This document shows, one piece after another, positions 6,964 to 13,609 of a stretch of DNA of 15,191 bases. Position numbers and translations under genes: made by a program. The stretch covers positions 1-15,191 of the forward strand of contig NIVA01000034.1 of assembly GCA_002254335.1 (NCBI GenBank). Direction: 5' to 3'. Below the pieces are notes generated by a model, which had not been told where the DNA came from, did not search any database, and saw nothing but the letters and a program-made list of their open reading frames with translations. The DNA comes from Bacteroidetes bacterium 4572_114. Its GTDB lineage: Bacteria > Bacteroidota > Bacteroidia > Bacteroidales > 4484-276. Numbering within the stretch: position 1 is the first letter of the stretch; each line of letters opens with the position of its first letter.

Positions 6964-7485
6964 ATGAAATATCCAACAAATATCCTGATGGTCATAATAA
7001 TGATTTTTGTTTTTGGTTGTCAACCTGAGGCCGGGGAGCAGATCACTGAAAAGATTATTTACGAAGTTGGGATTAATAATACTGATACCAAAACCGATTG
7101 GTGGAAAAATAACCTGCCAGGGCCGGCAAGGGATAATTTGGTGAAATGGATGATGGAGGGTGTTAAATCAGGTGAGATAGTTGCGTGTAACGAAGATGGT
7201 GATCCCCTAAGCCCGGAGGAAGCAGCAAACATCGGTAGGGAAACAGTGAACATGACTTTCCAACGGGCCGAACCACCTTACGATACTTTCGATACCATTG
7301 TAAGCAGCGAACTGGATTATCGGGATATAACCAGGATAAGGTTTATGGAGGAATGGTATTACGATACGGAAAATAAACTGATCAGTAAAAAAGTGACCGG
7401 CATGGCACCTGTAATCGAAAACTATGGCCCCGATGGAAAGCTCAGGGGATATGAGGCACTGTTTTGGGTTTTTGATGAGGATTGA
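6964..7485 (+). CDS. Short GldN-like lipoprotein
   Basis: This 173-residue protein has a hydrophobic N-terminus ending in a lipobox (V-F-G-C, Cys19). The C-terminal half resembles the end of the gliding-motility/type IX secretion protein GldN/PorN: I-R-F-M-E-E-W-Y-Y-D, then K-K-V-T-G-M-A-P-V, then G-Y-E-A-L-F-W-V-F. In GldN the matching blocks read roughly K-E-D-W-F-F-D, R-I-I-G-I-A-P and P-L-F-W. The protein is much shorter than GldN (about 300 residues) and has no gldK/L/M neighbours, so it is unlikely to be the core secretion component. It may be a stand-alone paralogue of the domain. The middle, with E-D-G-D-P-L-S-P-E-E-A, also fits a GldN-like positioning. The resemblance is from memory of the family and has not been tested by a search. 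Confidence 0.65.
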   Translation: MKYPTNILMVIIMIFVFGCQPEAGEQITEKIIYEVGINNTDTKTDWWKNNLPGPARDNLVKWMMEGVKSGEIVACNEDGDPLSPEEAANIGRETVNMTFQRAEPPYDTFDTIVSSELDYRDITRIRFMEEWYYDTENKLISKKVTGMAPVIENYGPDGKLRGYEALFWVFDED

Positions 7486-7549
7486 AAGGGAGTGGGGGAA
7501 GATTGTGAAATTAGACGTTGAGCGAAGGGCCTGTCCCGCCCATGTGGGG

Positions 7550-7571
7550 AAATCCCGACACTGCGGGGTTT
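7550..7571. terminator. Hairpin between convergent genes
   Basis: AAATCCCG (7550-7557) pairs with CGGGGTTT (7564-7571) around ACACTG, with one G-U pair. It lies between the ends of the GldN-like gene and higA. The A and T runs on each side could let it work as a weak bidirectional terminator, but the tracts are short. Confidence 0.4.
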
Positions 7572-7582
7572 AATGACACAAA

Positions 7583-8137
7583 TTATACTGCTTCCAAATC
7601 CATTATCTTCAATCTCACTTTTTTATTTTTTAATCCTCCAAGTGTCAAGTTTATATGATTAGTTACCTCTTCTTTCAAAAATGGAGGGATCAAATCTTTA
7701 AATTCTATTCCAAATAGTCTATGAAGGACAACTATATCATCTCTGGAAAAAGGGCGTACGCCATTCATCAATTCTGACATATAATTTGGTCGGTGCCCCA
7801 ATAATTTTGCTAAATCCTGTTGCGAAATTCCAATCTCTCTTAACTCTCCTTTTATCAAATTTTTTCGTTTCTCGATGAATTTACTCTCTGAGCTAACAAT
7901 TTTTTCCGCAACATCACTTTCCGTAACCTGCTCATCAGTTATTCCTAATTCGTCATCCCAATGATTTTTTTCATACTGAGTGATTAAAAATTTTAAATGT
8001 TGACGAACTGGCTCTAATGAGTTATCATCTTTCACCATCCATCTTAATTTTCCATAAATAGAAGTAGCTCTTTCAAACTCCAATTCACTGTTAAGTCCAT
8101 TCAATTTCAATATATTATCTATTTCCAATCTATCCAT
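7583..8137 (-). CDS. higA: HigA-like antitoxin with C-terminal helix-turn-helix
   Basis: This 184-residue protein has an N-terminal charged alpha-helical region (1-90). A Xre-type helix-turn-helix follows at about 94-150, with I-S-Q-Q-D-L-A-K-L-L-G-H and Y-M-S-E-L-M-N-G, the usual recognition-helix pattern of HigA antitoxins. It starts 7 bases after the toxin stop codon, so the two are surely co-transcribed in the toxin-first order typical of higBA. HigA proteins neutralise HigB and repress their own operon. The extended N-terminal arm is expected to hold the toxin. The DNA is much more AT-rich than the peptidase gene downstream, consistent with horizontal acquisition. Confidence 0.85.
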   Translation of the reverse strand: MDRLEIDNILKLNGLNSELEFERATSIYGKLRWMVKDDNSLEPVRQHLKFLITQYEKNHWDDELGITDEQVTESDVAEKIVSSESKFIEKRKNLIKGELREIGISQQDLAKLLGHRPNYMSELMNGVRPFSRDDIVVLHRLFGIEFKDLIPPFLKEEVTNHINLTLGGLKNKKVRLKIMDLEAV

Positions 8138-8144
8138 TTTCAGA

Positions 8145-8519
8145 TTATTTAATTTTTCCGTGATTTCTTAACCATGTTTCTATTGTTCTCTTATTTCCTT
8201 TGAAAGTACTATCATAATCTGCATGATCCCCAACCCAAATGATTTCAGCTTCATGCTCATTAAATGCAATTAAAATCATCACCCTGTGAATGTAAATGTC
8301 AAAAAAGAAGAAATTATCACTATGAACTCTATCTGCATCGGGTCGTGATTCAATTACTTCCAATTTATTCTTCCATTCAGAACTCTCAATATCCCCTATC
8401 AATTTATCAATTGCTTTTGAAAGTTTCACATTTCCTTGATTCTTACGTTTTAGCTTTAACAATCTGTCTTTACGTATTAAATCCAATTTTGCTTTTTTTT
8501 TGCAAAGATATAGCATCAT
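8145..8519 (-). CDS. higB: HigB-like toxin (RelE-fold mRNA interferase)
   Basis: This is 124 residues from ATG 8519. The segment from about residue 12 to the end matches HigB-family toxins: L-D-L-I-R-K near the start, S-S-E-W-K-N, D-N-F-F-F-F-D-I, and W-V-G-D-H-A-D-Y-D (96-104), equivalent to the W-I-G-T-H-x-E-Y-D block of the family. HigB enzymes cleave mRNA on the ribosome. The start is uncertain. ATG 8519/8516 adds about 11 residues (M-M-L-Y-L-C-K-K-K-A-K) that family members lack. A perfect -7 box (8510-8503) and a palindrome (8519-8535) overlap this region. If that promoter is used, translation would begin downstream, perhaps at TTG 8486. An A9 run at 8501-8493 lies in the disputed stretch. 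Confidence 0.8.
   Translation of the reverse strand: MMLYLCKKKAKLDLIRKDRLLKLKRKNQGNVKLSKAIDKLIGDIESSEWKNKLEVIESRPDADRVHSDNFFFFDIYIHRVMILIAFNEHEAEIIWVGDHADYDSTFKGNKRTIETWLRNHGKIK
8503..8510 (-). promoter_or_regulatory. Possible -7 box of the higBA operon
   Basis: On the minus strand this reads TATCTTTG, a full TAnnTTTG match. It sits inside the annotated 5' end of higB, which argues for a start codon further in. The -33 region has no good TTTG. Confidence 0.45.
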
Positions 8520-8535
8520 TCCAATTTAAATGGAA
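8519..8535. promoter_or_regulatory. Candidate HigA operator palindrome
   Basis: TTCCAATTTAAATGGAA is a 17-bp palindrome with one mismatched pair. It covers the -33 side of the predicted higBA promoter. Antitoxins of this family usually bind such short palindromes to repress the operon, so this is the natural operator candidate. Confidence 0.5.
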
Positions 8536-8629
8536 CAATTTATTTTTTTTTACTGAATATTATTATTTCGGTGTGAGGTTTCTCCATCAGCATTGCCCTT
8601 AACATTCATAGTGGTAATCCTTATTTTCT

Positions 8630-8719
8630 TTAGACCCTTTTCAAAAGTACATCCAAATTAATCCATTTATCAAAAGGCATGGGATATTGATCAAAAAGCC
8701 AACTGGTTATTAAATAAGG
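8630..8719 (-). pseudogene. Possible gene fragment ending at the 107-bp inverted-repeat element
   Basis: On the minus strand 29 codons run from the edge of the inverted-repeat element to a TAA at 8632-8630. They encode a protein-like peptide containing S-W-L-F-D-Q-Y-P-M-P-F-D-K-W-I-N. Directly upstream in frame is a TAG within the element arm. The amino-acid pattern looks more like a protein end than chance, but no family is recognised and no N-terminal part is seen beyond the element. Confidence 0.25.
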
Positions 8720-8822
8720 CTACCCATATAACATTGGACACAACTAATTATCGACTCATTATAAATTCGCGCATTAGCGGCAATATTTTTTTTAGTTTGT
8801 CCATCTTTACGCGGGTAGCCTT
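8716..8822. mobile_element. 107-bp element with nested inverted repeats (MITE-like candidate)
   Basis: Outer arms are AAGGCTACCC (8716-8725) and GGGTAGCCTT (8813-8822), perfect over ten bases. Inner arms are TGGACACAACT (8735-8745) and AGTTTGTCCA (8794-8803), with one extra base. Each side has AAAT directly next to the outer arm (8712-8715 and 8823-8826), a possible 4-bp target duplication. It is too short to code for a transposase. The whole element could fold as one long hairpin. It sits beside the AT-rich toxin-antitoxin module. Confidence 0.5.
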
Positions 8823-8828
8823 AAATAA

Positions 8829-8913
8829 TGACAAGACACCCCAGCAAAACAAACCCATCCCGCCCAACCATCAACCCATCATCACCATCCACAAAATCAA
8901 ACCACACCCATCC
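8829..8913. other. C/A-rich, almost G-free stretch upstream of the S9 peptidase promoter
   Basis: About 85 bases on the plus strand are nearly all A and C with some T and only a handful of G. Such C-rich, G-poor, unstructured RNA resembles Rho-utilisation sites. It would be transcribed only by read-through, because the peptidase promoter lies downstream. It has no coding potential on either strand that I would trust. Confidence 0.4.
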
Positions 8914-8920
8914 GGGGATA

Positions 8921-8953
8921 TTCGTCCGTATTTATAAATATTCCCTACCTTTG
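8921..8953 (+). promoter_or_regulatory. Predicted promoter of the S9 peptidase gene
   Basis: TACCTTTG at 8946-8953 matches TAnnTTTG. TTCG at 8921-8924, 21 bases upstream, is a three-of-four match to the -33 TTTG. The start codon is 38 bases after the -7 box, leaving a leader of about 30 bases. Confidence 0.6.
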
Positions 8954-8990
8954 TCCGAAATTATTAAAATACACTAAAACATACCCCATC

Positions 8991-11231
8991 ATGAAAAATC
9001 CATTCTTTTTGCTTCTTGCATTGTTCATTGCTTCAATTACATTTGCCCAGGAAAACCTGGAATACCAAAAGCCCCCCGAAGCCATCCTTGAACTTGTTGA
9101 CACACCGTTGGCCCCGGCAGTTTTGATTGACAACAAAGGCGAAAATATCGTTTTGCTTTACAGGGATGCTTATAAATCCATCGCTGAATTATCAGAAAAA
9201 GAGATGCGCCTCGGCGGGTTGCGCATCAACCCCAAAACCAATATCGGGAGCCGCGTAACTTATTACAATAATTTCAAGGTAAAGCAGGCCTCCGAAAAAG
9301 ATGCCCGCCAGGTTACAGGTTTGCCCGAAAACGGCAGATATTCCAACTTCAGATGGTCGCCAAACCAGCAATTGATGGCCTTTACAAATACAACTGCCAC
9401 AGGTGTGGGGTTATGGGTATTGGATATCCAAAATGCATCTGCAAAAAAATTGACCGGCGATAATTTGAACGCCAACATTGGGAACCCCCTGGTTTGGTTT
9501 AAGGACAACTCTGCTTTGTTGGTTAAAATGCTACCTGCCGGACGCAAGGATTTGATAGATAGCGAGGAGGCAGTCCCCACCGGCCCAACGGTTTCGGAAA
9601 GTTCGGGCGAGAAGGCACAAAACCGCACCTACCAGGATCTGCTGAAAAACCCCAACGATGAATTTAATTTCCAACAACTGGCCCTTTCCGAAATATATAA
9701 GGTTGATTTAAGTGGTTCATCGGCCAAATGGTTGCCTGCTGCAATGTACCGGTCAGTTTCATTTTCGCCCGATGGGAATTATATAATGGTGCGTACAACC
9801 CATAAACCATTTTCATACCTGGTACCTTATTATCGTTTTCCTTCACAAACCAATATTTATGACCCATCAGGAAAGCTGGTGAAAAAAGTTATTGACGACC
9901 CGTTGATCGAAGTTTTGCCAAAAGGTTTTATGTCGGTAAAGAAGGGCAAGCGCGATATGGGCTGGCGGTCAGACAAACCGGCAACATTAGTTTGGGTTGA
10001 AGCCCTGGATGAAGGAGACCCGGAAAAAACAGTTGAGTACCGCGATGAAGTTTTTGAACTCGAAGCACCCTTTAATCGCAATCCAAAGACACTGTTAAAA
10101 ACCATCAACAGGTATTACGATGTTGAATGGGGCAACGATGATATTGCCATTGCCCACGATTATTGGTGGAACACACGTAACACAAAATCATATCTGTTCA
10201 ATCCATCGGATGCTGCGCAGGCCCCGTACCAATCTACCTATACAGACAAATTGGAGAGGATAATCTCGGCCATTGACATGAAAAAAGGCAAGGTACTGGT
10301 GCGCATCGAATCGCCCGGTGATTACCCCAACTACTATTTCAGGAATATTGATAAAAAGAAGGATGCCCTCACACCAATCACCTCGTTCGATAATCCGTTT
10401 AAAAGCCTGCAGGATGTGCACAAGGAGGTAATAACCTACCATCGTGAAGATGGTTTGGAGCTTTCGGGGACGTTGTACCTGCCGGTGGGCTACGATATGG
10501 ACAAGAAAGAAAGAATGCCGATGATACTGTGGGCCTATCCCCAGGAATTTAAAGACAAGGCCAGTGCCTCACAAAACACTTCAAACCCCAACAGCTTTAC
10601 CTACCCCTATTACGGATCGGCAATTTATTGGCTGACGCAGGGTTATGTTGTGCTCGACGATGCTGCATTCCCTATTGTTGGCGAAGGCGACAATGAGCCA
10701 AACGACACATTCAGGGAACAACTTGTGGCCAACGGCAAGGCCGCCATCGATGCTGTGGACAAGCTGGGATATATCGACCCCGACAAGGTTGCCGTCGGAG
10801 GCCACTCCTACGGGGCTTTTATGGTGGCCAACCTGTTGTCACATTCCAATTTGTTTGCCGCCGGGATTGCCCGGAGCGGTGCTTATAACCGTACGCTCAC
10901 ACCATTTGGTTTCCAAAGCGAGGAGCGCAATTACTGGGAAGCGCCCGAAGTTTATTACAACATGTCGCCATTTATGCACGCAGATAAAATGAAAACACCG
11001 CTGCTCCTTATCCACGGGGAAGCCGATAACAACTCGGGGACCTATCCCCTGCAAAGCGAGCGTTATTTTAATGCGTTGAAAGGCCTGGGCACCACAGCCC
11101 GCTTGGTGATGCTTCCAAAAGAAAGCCACGGCTACCGGGCAAAGGAAAGCATCCTGCACCTTTTGTGGGAGCAAGACCAATGGCTGGACAAATATGTAAA
11201 AAACAGGGGGCTGGATGAAGAAGAAAAATAG
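8991..11231 (+). CDS. Secreted S9 family peptidase (glutamyl endopeptidase / prolyl oligopeptidase-like)
   Basis: This 746-residue protein has a signal peptide (K-N-P-F-F-L-L-L-A-L-F, probable cleavage after T-F-A before Q-E-N). A beta-propeller-like domain spans roughly residues 25-480, with W-S-P-N-Q-Q and F-S-P-D-G-N-Y blade motifs. An alpha/beta-hydrolase domain follows. The catalytic triad is Ser606 in G-G-H-S-Y-G-A-F, Asp679 in H-G-E-A-D-N-N-S-G and His713 in E-S-H-G-Y. The block P-I-V-G-E-G-D-N-E-P-N-D-T-F is typical of the S9 subgroup related to plant chloroplast glutamyl endopeptidase. It probably degrades peptides in the periplasm or outside the cell. It has no type IX sorting domain at the C-terminus, so export stops at the periplasm or surface by another route. 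The exact specificity cannot be told from sequence. Confidence 0.93.
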   Translation: MKNPFFLLLALFIASITFAQENLEYQKPPEAILELVDTPLAPAVLIDNKGENIVLLYRDAYKSIAELSEKEMRLGGLRINPKTNIGSRVTYYNNFKVKQASEKDARQVTGLPENGRYSNFRWSPNQQLMAFTNTTATGVGLWVLDIQNASAKKLTGDNLNANIGNPLVWFKDNSALLVKMLPAGRKDLIDSEEAVPTGPTVSESSGEKAQNRTYQDLLKNPNDEFNFQQLALSEIYKVDLSGSSAKWLPAAMYRSVSFSPDGNYIMVRTTHKPFSYLVPYYRFPSQTNIYDPSGKLVKKVIDDPLIEVLPKGFMSVKKGKRDMGWRSDKPATLVWVEALDEGDPEKTVEYRDEVFELEAPFNRNPKTLLKTINRYYDVEWGNDDIAIAHDYWWNTRNTKSYLFNPSDAAQAPYQSTYTDKLERIISAIDMKKGKVLVRIESPGDYPNYYFRNIDKKKDALTPITSFDNPFKSLQDVHKEVITYHREDGLELSGTLYLPVGYDMDKKERMPMILWAYPQEFKDKASASQNTSNPNSFTYPYYGSAIYWLTQGYVVLDDAAFPIVGEGDNEPNDTFREQLVANGKAAIDAVDKLGYIDPDKVAVGGHSYGAFMVANLLSHSNLFAAGIARSGAYNRTLTPFGFQSEERNYWEAPEVYYNMSPFMHADKMKTPLLLIHGEADNNSGTYPLQSERYFNALKGLGTTARLVMLPKESHGYRAKESILHLLWEQDQWLDKYVKNRGLDEEEK

Positions 11232-11280
11232 CTGAAACAGAAATTGCAGAAGCGACAACTTAACCTACATTATTCATAAA

Positions 11281-11422
11281 ATCTCTCGCAAAGGCACTAA
11301 GGCGCAAAGAATAAAAAAATTAACAAACTATGCTCAGAAAATTCAATATTTACGAGTTTATACAATTCAATTATTATTTTTCTCCTTTTCAAGACTTTGC
11401 GCCTCTGCGTCTTTGCGCGATG
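11281..11422. repeat. Inverted pair of CGCAAAG-word repeats flanking an AT-rich spacer
   Basis: The left arm at 11282-11308 iterates CGCAAAGGC/GCGCAAAG. The right arm at about 11395-11421 is the approximate reverse complement, built from CTTTGCGCC, CTGCG and TCTTTGCGCGA. Roughly 85 AT-rich bases lie between. This word-repeat type occurs in the intergenic DNA of many bacteria; its function is unknown. It begins 50 bp after the S9 peptidase stop. Confidence 0.7.
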
Positions 11423-11459
11423 AATTATTCAGGTTAGAAAATCCTTAAAAAAAAAAGGA

Positions 11460-11508
11460 AAGGGATGGAAAACCCTGGTTGGGTTCAGTGCCAGGGCCGC
11501 CATCCCTT
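11460..11508. repeat. Two-part hairpin (REP-like)
   Basis: AAGGGATGG (11460-11468) pairs with CCATCCCTT (11500-11508). Inside, CCCTGG (11473-11478) pairs with CCAGGG (11491-11496). A long stem with internal loops is expected. No T-tract follows on the plus strand; an A-run precedes it, so on the minus strand it would be followed by U's, as in a terminator of leftward transcription. Confidence 0.6.
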
Positions 11509-11587
11509 CCACAGAAACAGTCTTCATTCGGCACTCGGCAGTTTTCACAATCGGAACATGAACCTGAAACTTGAAACCAAAAAGTAA

Positions 11588-11607
11588 AGACGCACGGCCG
11601 TGCGTCT
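11588..11607. repeat. 20-bp perfect palindrome
   Basis: AGACGCACGGCCGTGCGTCT is perfectly self-complementary and GC-rich within an AT-rich spacer. Similar 'GACGC...GCGTC' palindromes are, from memory, scattered in intergenic DNA of several phyla. It may be a protein-binding site or a mobile palindrome. Confidence 0.75.
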
Positions 11608-11621
11608 CTACCCAGCCCCAC

Positions 11622-11657
11622 AAACCCGAAACCCGAAACCCGAAACCCGAAACCTGA
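11622..11657. repeat. 7-bp tandem repeat AAACCCG
   Basis: Four copies of AAACCCG in a row are followed by a degenerate fifth (AAACCTG). A related GAAACTTGAAACC word is at 11568-11578, shared with the dispersed repeats at 515-574 and 5742-5802. No coding role is visible. Confidence 0.8.
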
Positions 11658-11755
11658 AAACCCATCAAATTTAAAAATCTCCCCTACCTTGTAACTTTCC
11701 CCCTCCCCATAGCGTCAAACCCTTGAATTAATAACAAAAAATAAAAACAGTTGAT

Positions 11756-13000
11756 ATGAAAACAATTTTTGCATTTATTACATTGGCTTTGCTTCTTGGG
11801 GCATCGGCCTTTACAGGAAAAATAATGGCACAACAGGATCAGGGTTTTATCTACGGAGAGGTGGTCACAGTGGACGATGAGGTTTACACCGGCCTTATAC
11901 GCTGGGGAAAAGAGGAAATTTATTGGTTTGATATGTTTAATTCGACCAAAGTTAGCAACAAAAACCTGAAGTACCTCACAAGTAAAGAGATGGACATGCT
12001 GGATGAAAATACCAAAAACTGGTTTGAAAAATTGGCCGATGGTGTGCTGGAAATCAACATCGATGGTGATGGCCACACCCATACTTTTGCCTGTTTTTTC
12101 GGCAATATCAAAAGCCTGAAGATTGTGGGCAGGGACAAGGTGAAATTGATATTAAAGAATGGCGACGAACTTAAACTGGCCGGTGGTTCCAACGATATAG
12201 GCGCAAGCATTGCCGTGTTGGACAAAGAGATAGGGTTGATAAAGCTCGACTGGGACAGGGTAGTCCGGGTAAATTTCATGGCTGCCCCCAACAACCTTAA
12301 AGAAACAATGGGAGGGCCGCTACACGGTGACGTATATACCAGTGAAGGCAAGTTCAACGGGTTCATCCAATGGGACCACGATGAAAGGATTTCGACCGAT
12401 GTGCTGGATGGCGACAGTAAGAATGGTGATGTGTCCATCGGGTTTGGAAACATAAAGGCAATCGTCAAAAATGGCAGGGGGTGCGATGTTGTGCTTCATT
12501 CGGGAAGGGAAATGTTTTTAGATGGCTCCAATGATGTCAACAGTGGAAACCGCGGGGTGATAGTAAATATGCCGGGTTTAGGAAGGGTGGACATTTCGTG
12601 GACAGACTTCGAGAAAGTGCTTTTCGATACGGATGTTAAAACAAGCGGCCCCGGATATGATGAATATCTTACACCTCAAAAACTTGCCGGCACAGTTACT
12701 ACCGAAGGTGGTGAAGCGATTTCAGGTGCCATAATTTACGATCTGGATGAAGAATATGACATTGAGATTTTGCAGGGAAATACCGGCAACATCGAATACT
12801 TAATCCCCTTCAGGAACATTAAAACCATTATTCCGAAAAATTATAAATATACCCGCGTAATCTTAACCGGTGGTAATGAATTAATTTTATCTGGCAGCCA
12901 CGATGTTACTGAAGATAATAATGGGGCGTTAATTTTTGAGAACGCTTCGGAGCACAGGTATATCCCGTGGAAGGAGATTGGGGAAATTTCTTTTAAATAA
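11756..13000 (+). CDS. Secreted protein of three homologous beta-rich units, function unknown
   Basis: This 414-residue protein has an N-terminal signal peptide (K-T-I-F-A-F-I-T-L-A-L-L-L-G, then A-S-A and I-M-A-Q). The mature part contains three related units at about residues 34-174, 191-290 and 312-413. Each opens G-x-V-x-T followed by G-x-I-x-W/Y-D-x-D-E, has a central N-I-K-x-I, then an L-x-x-G-x-E-L-x-L-x-G-S-x-D-V block, and closes with a hydrophobic strand, W and F. Unit 1 has about 40 extra residues between its first and central blocks (60-115). The alternating pattern suggests small beta-barrels. No enzyme motif is seen; roles in binding or scaffolding are possible but not shown. 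The gene sits alone between two long repeat-rich spacers, and a T-tract hairpin 220 bp downstream may end its transcript. Confidence 0.8.
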   Translation: MKTIFAFITLALLLGASAFTGKIMAQQDQGFIYGEVVTVDDEVYTGLIRWGKEEIYWFDMFNSTKVSNKNLKYLTSKEMDMLDENTKNWFEKLADGVLEINIDGDGHTHTFACFFGNIKSLKIVGRDKVKLILKNGDELKLAGGSNDIGASIAVLDKEIGLIKLDWDRVVRVNFMAAPNNLKETMGGPLHGDVYTSEGKFNGFIQWDHDERISTDVLDGDSKNGDVSIGFGNIKAIVKNGRGCDVVLHSGREMFLDGSNDVNSGNRGVIVNMPGLGRVDISWTDFEKVLFDTDVKTSGPGYDEYLTPQKLAGTVTTEGGEAISGAIIYDLDEEYDIEILQGNTGNIEYLIPFRNIKTIIPKNYKYTRVILTGGNELILSGSHDVTEDNNGALIFENASEHRYIPWKEIGEISFK

Positions 13001-13028
13001 AATTTGTCCATAAAGTAATCAAAAATTT

Positions 13029-13137
13029 GATTAACGATCCATACGGACAAGTTTGAAGATTAACGATTTTTGATGTATGAATTATGTGACCGTTATGCAC
13101 GTCTAAAATTTAAAATCGTTAATCGTTAATCGTTAAT
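13029..13137. repeat. GATTAACGAT / ATCGTTAATC word repeats
   Basis: GATTAACGAT occurs at 13029-13038 and 13058-13067. The reverse complement is repeated as three CGTTAAT units at 13117-13137. The two sets face each other and could pair across about 50 bases. ATCCATACGGAC at 13037-13048 recurs at 13417-13428. Confidence 0.7.
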
Positions 13138-13221
13138 CTGAAATCAAAAAAAATATGAAAATTATGGACAGACTTTAAATAAGACCAACTGGTCACTTTC
13201 AGCTTTTTATTATTCTTTGTT

Positions 13222-13258
13222 CCTGGCAGGTCTTAACCTTTGATCTGCCAGGTTTTTT
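13222..13258 (+). terminator. Rho-independent terminator
   Basis: CCTGGCAGGTC (13222-13232) pairs with GATCTGCCAGG (13242-13252), with one G-U pair and a loop of nine bases, and is followed by six T's. This fits intrinsic termination of plus-strand transcription, most likely from the three-unit secreted protein gene. The intervening 220 bp look like inserted repeats. Confidence 0.75.
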
Positions 13259-13322
13259 GTTTGAAATTTAAAAATTTGATGATTTGGAAATTTGGAAATT
13301 GTATTAGGCATAAAATGCCTTA

Positions 13323-13567
13323 ACCATAAAAGGCATATAAGGACATATAAGTAAAATTTGCTGCCCACATAAAGTTAAAAATCATGAAATAAAAAATCAT
13401 AGTCATTCGTGCATCCATCCATACGGACTTGCTTCGCTTCGTACGGACCCGGACGGGCTTACTACATGGCGCAAGTTTCGTGGCTATTATTATTATATTT
13501 GACCAGAATTATATGAGTGGCCGAAAATCGTGTTTTCCTTTTAATTCTCCTTTATGCCTTTTATGGT
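13323..13567. repeat. Distant inverted repeat of an ACCATAAAAGGCATA word
   Basis: ACCATAAAAGGCATATAAGGA (13323-13343) is matched in reverse complement at 13548-13567 with one base missing. About 200 bp lie between, containing an AT-rich stretch and the CTTCGCTTCG / TACGGAC words at 13421-13456. No gene is seen in 13259-13609 on either strand. The pair could mark the ends of a small element, but no target duplication is obvious. Confidence 0.55.
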
Positions 13568-13609
13568 TTGGCTTTGATTCTCTTTTATAGTTTGGTTTTC
13601 ATGTTTTTG

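Noticed and set aside
8264..8602. 112-codon open frame on the plus strand
   Set aside because: Antisense to higB, composition not protein-like; the HigB motifs on the other strand are convincing.
8716..8822. Integron attC site
   Set aside because: The outer arms lack the GTTRRRY/RYYYAAC core, and no integrase or cassette array is present.
11622..11657. Telomere-like repeat
   Set aside because: AAACCCG resembles eukaryotic telomere words, but it is a five-copy intergenic array in clearly bacterial DNA.
11429..11668. 79-codon minus-strand frame across the repeat spacer
   Set aside because: It translates the word repeats (F-Q-V-S-G-F-G-F-R-V-S-G) and has no protein-like features.
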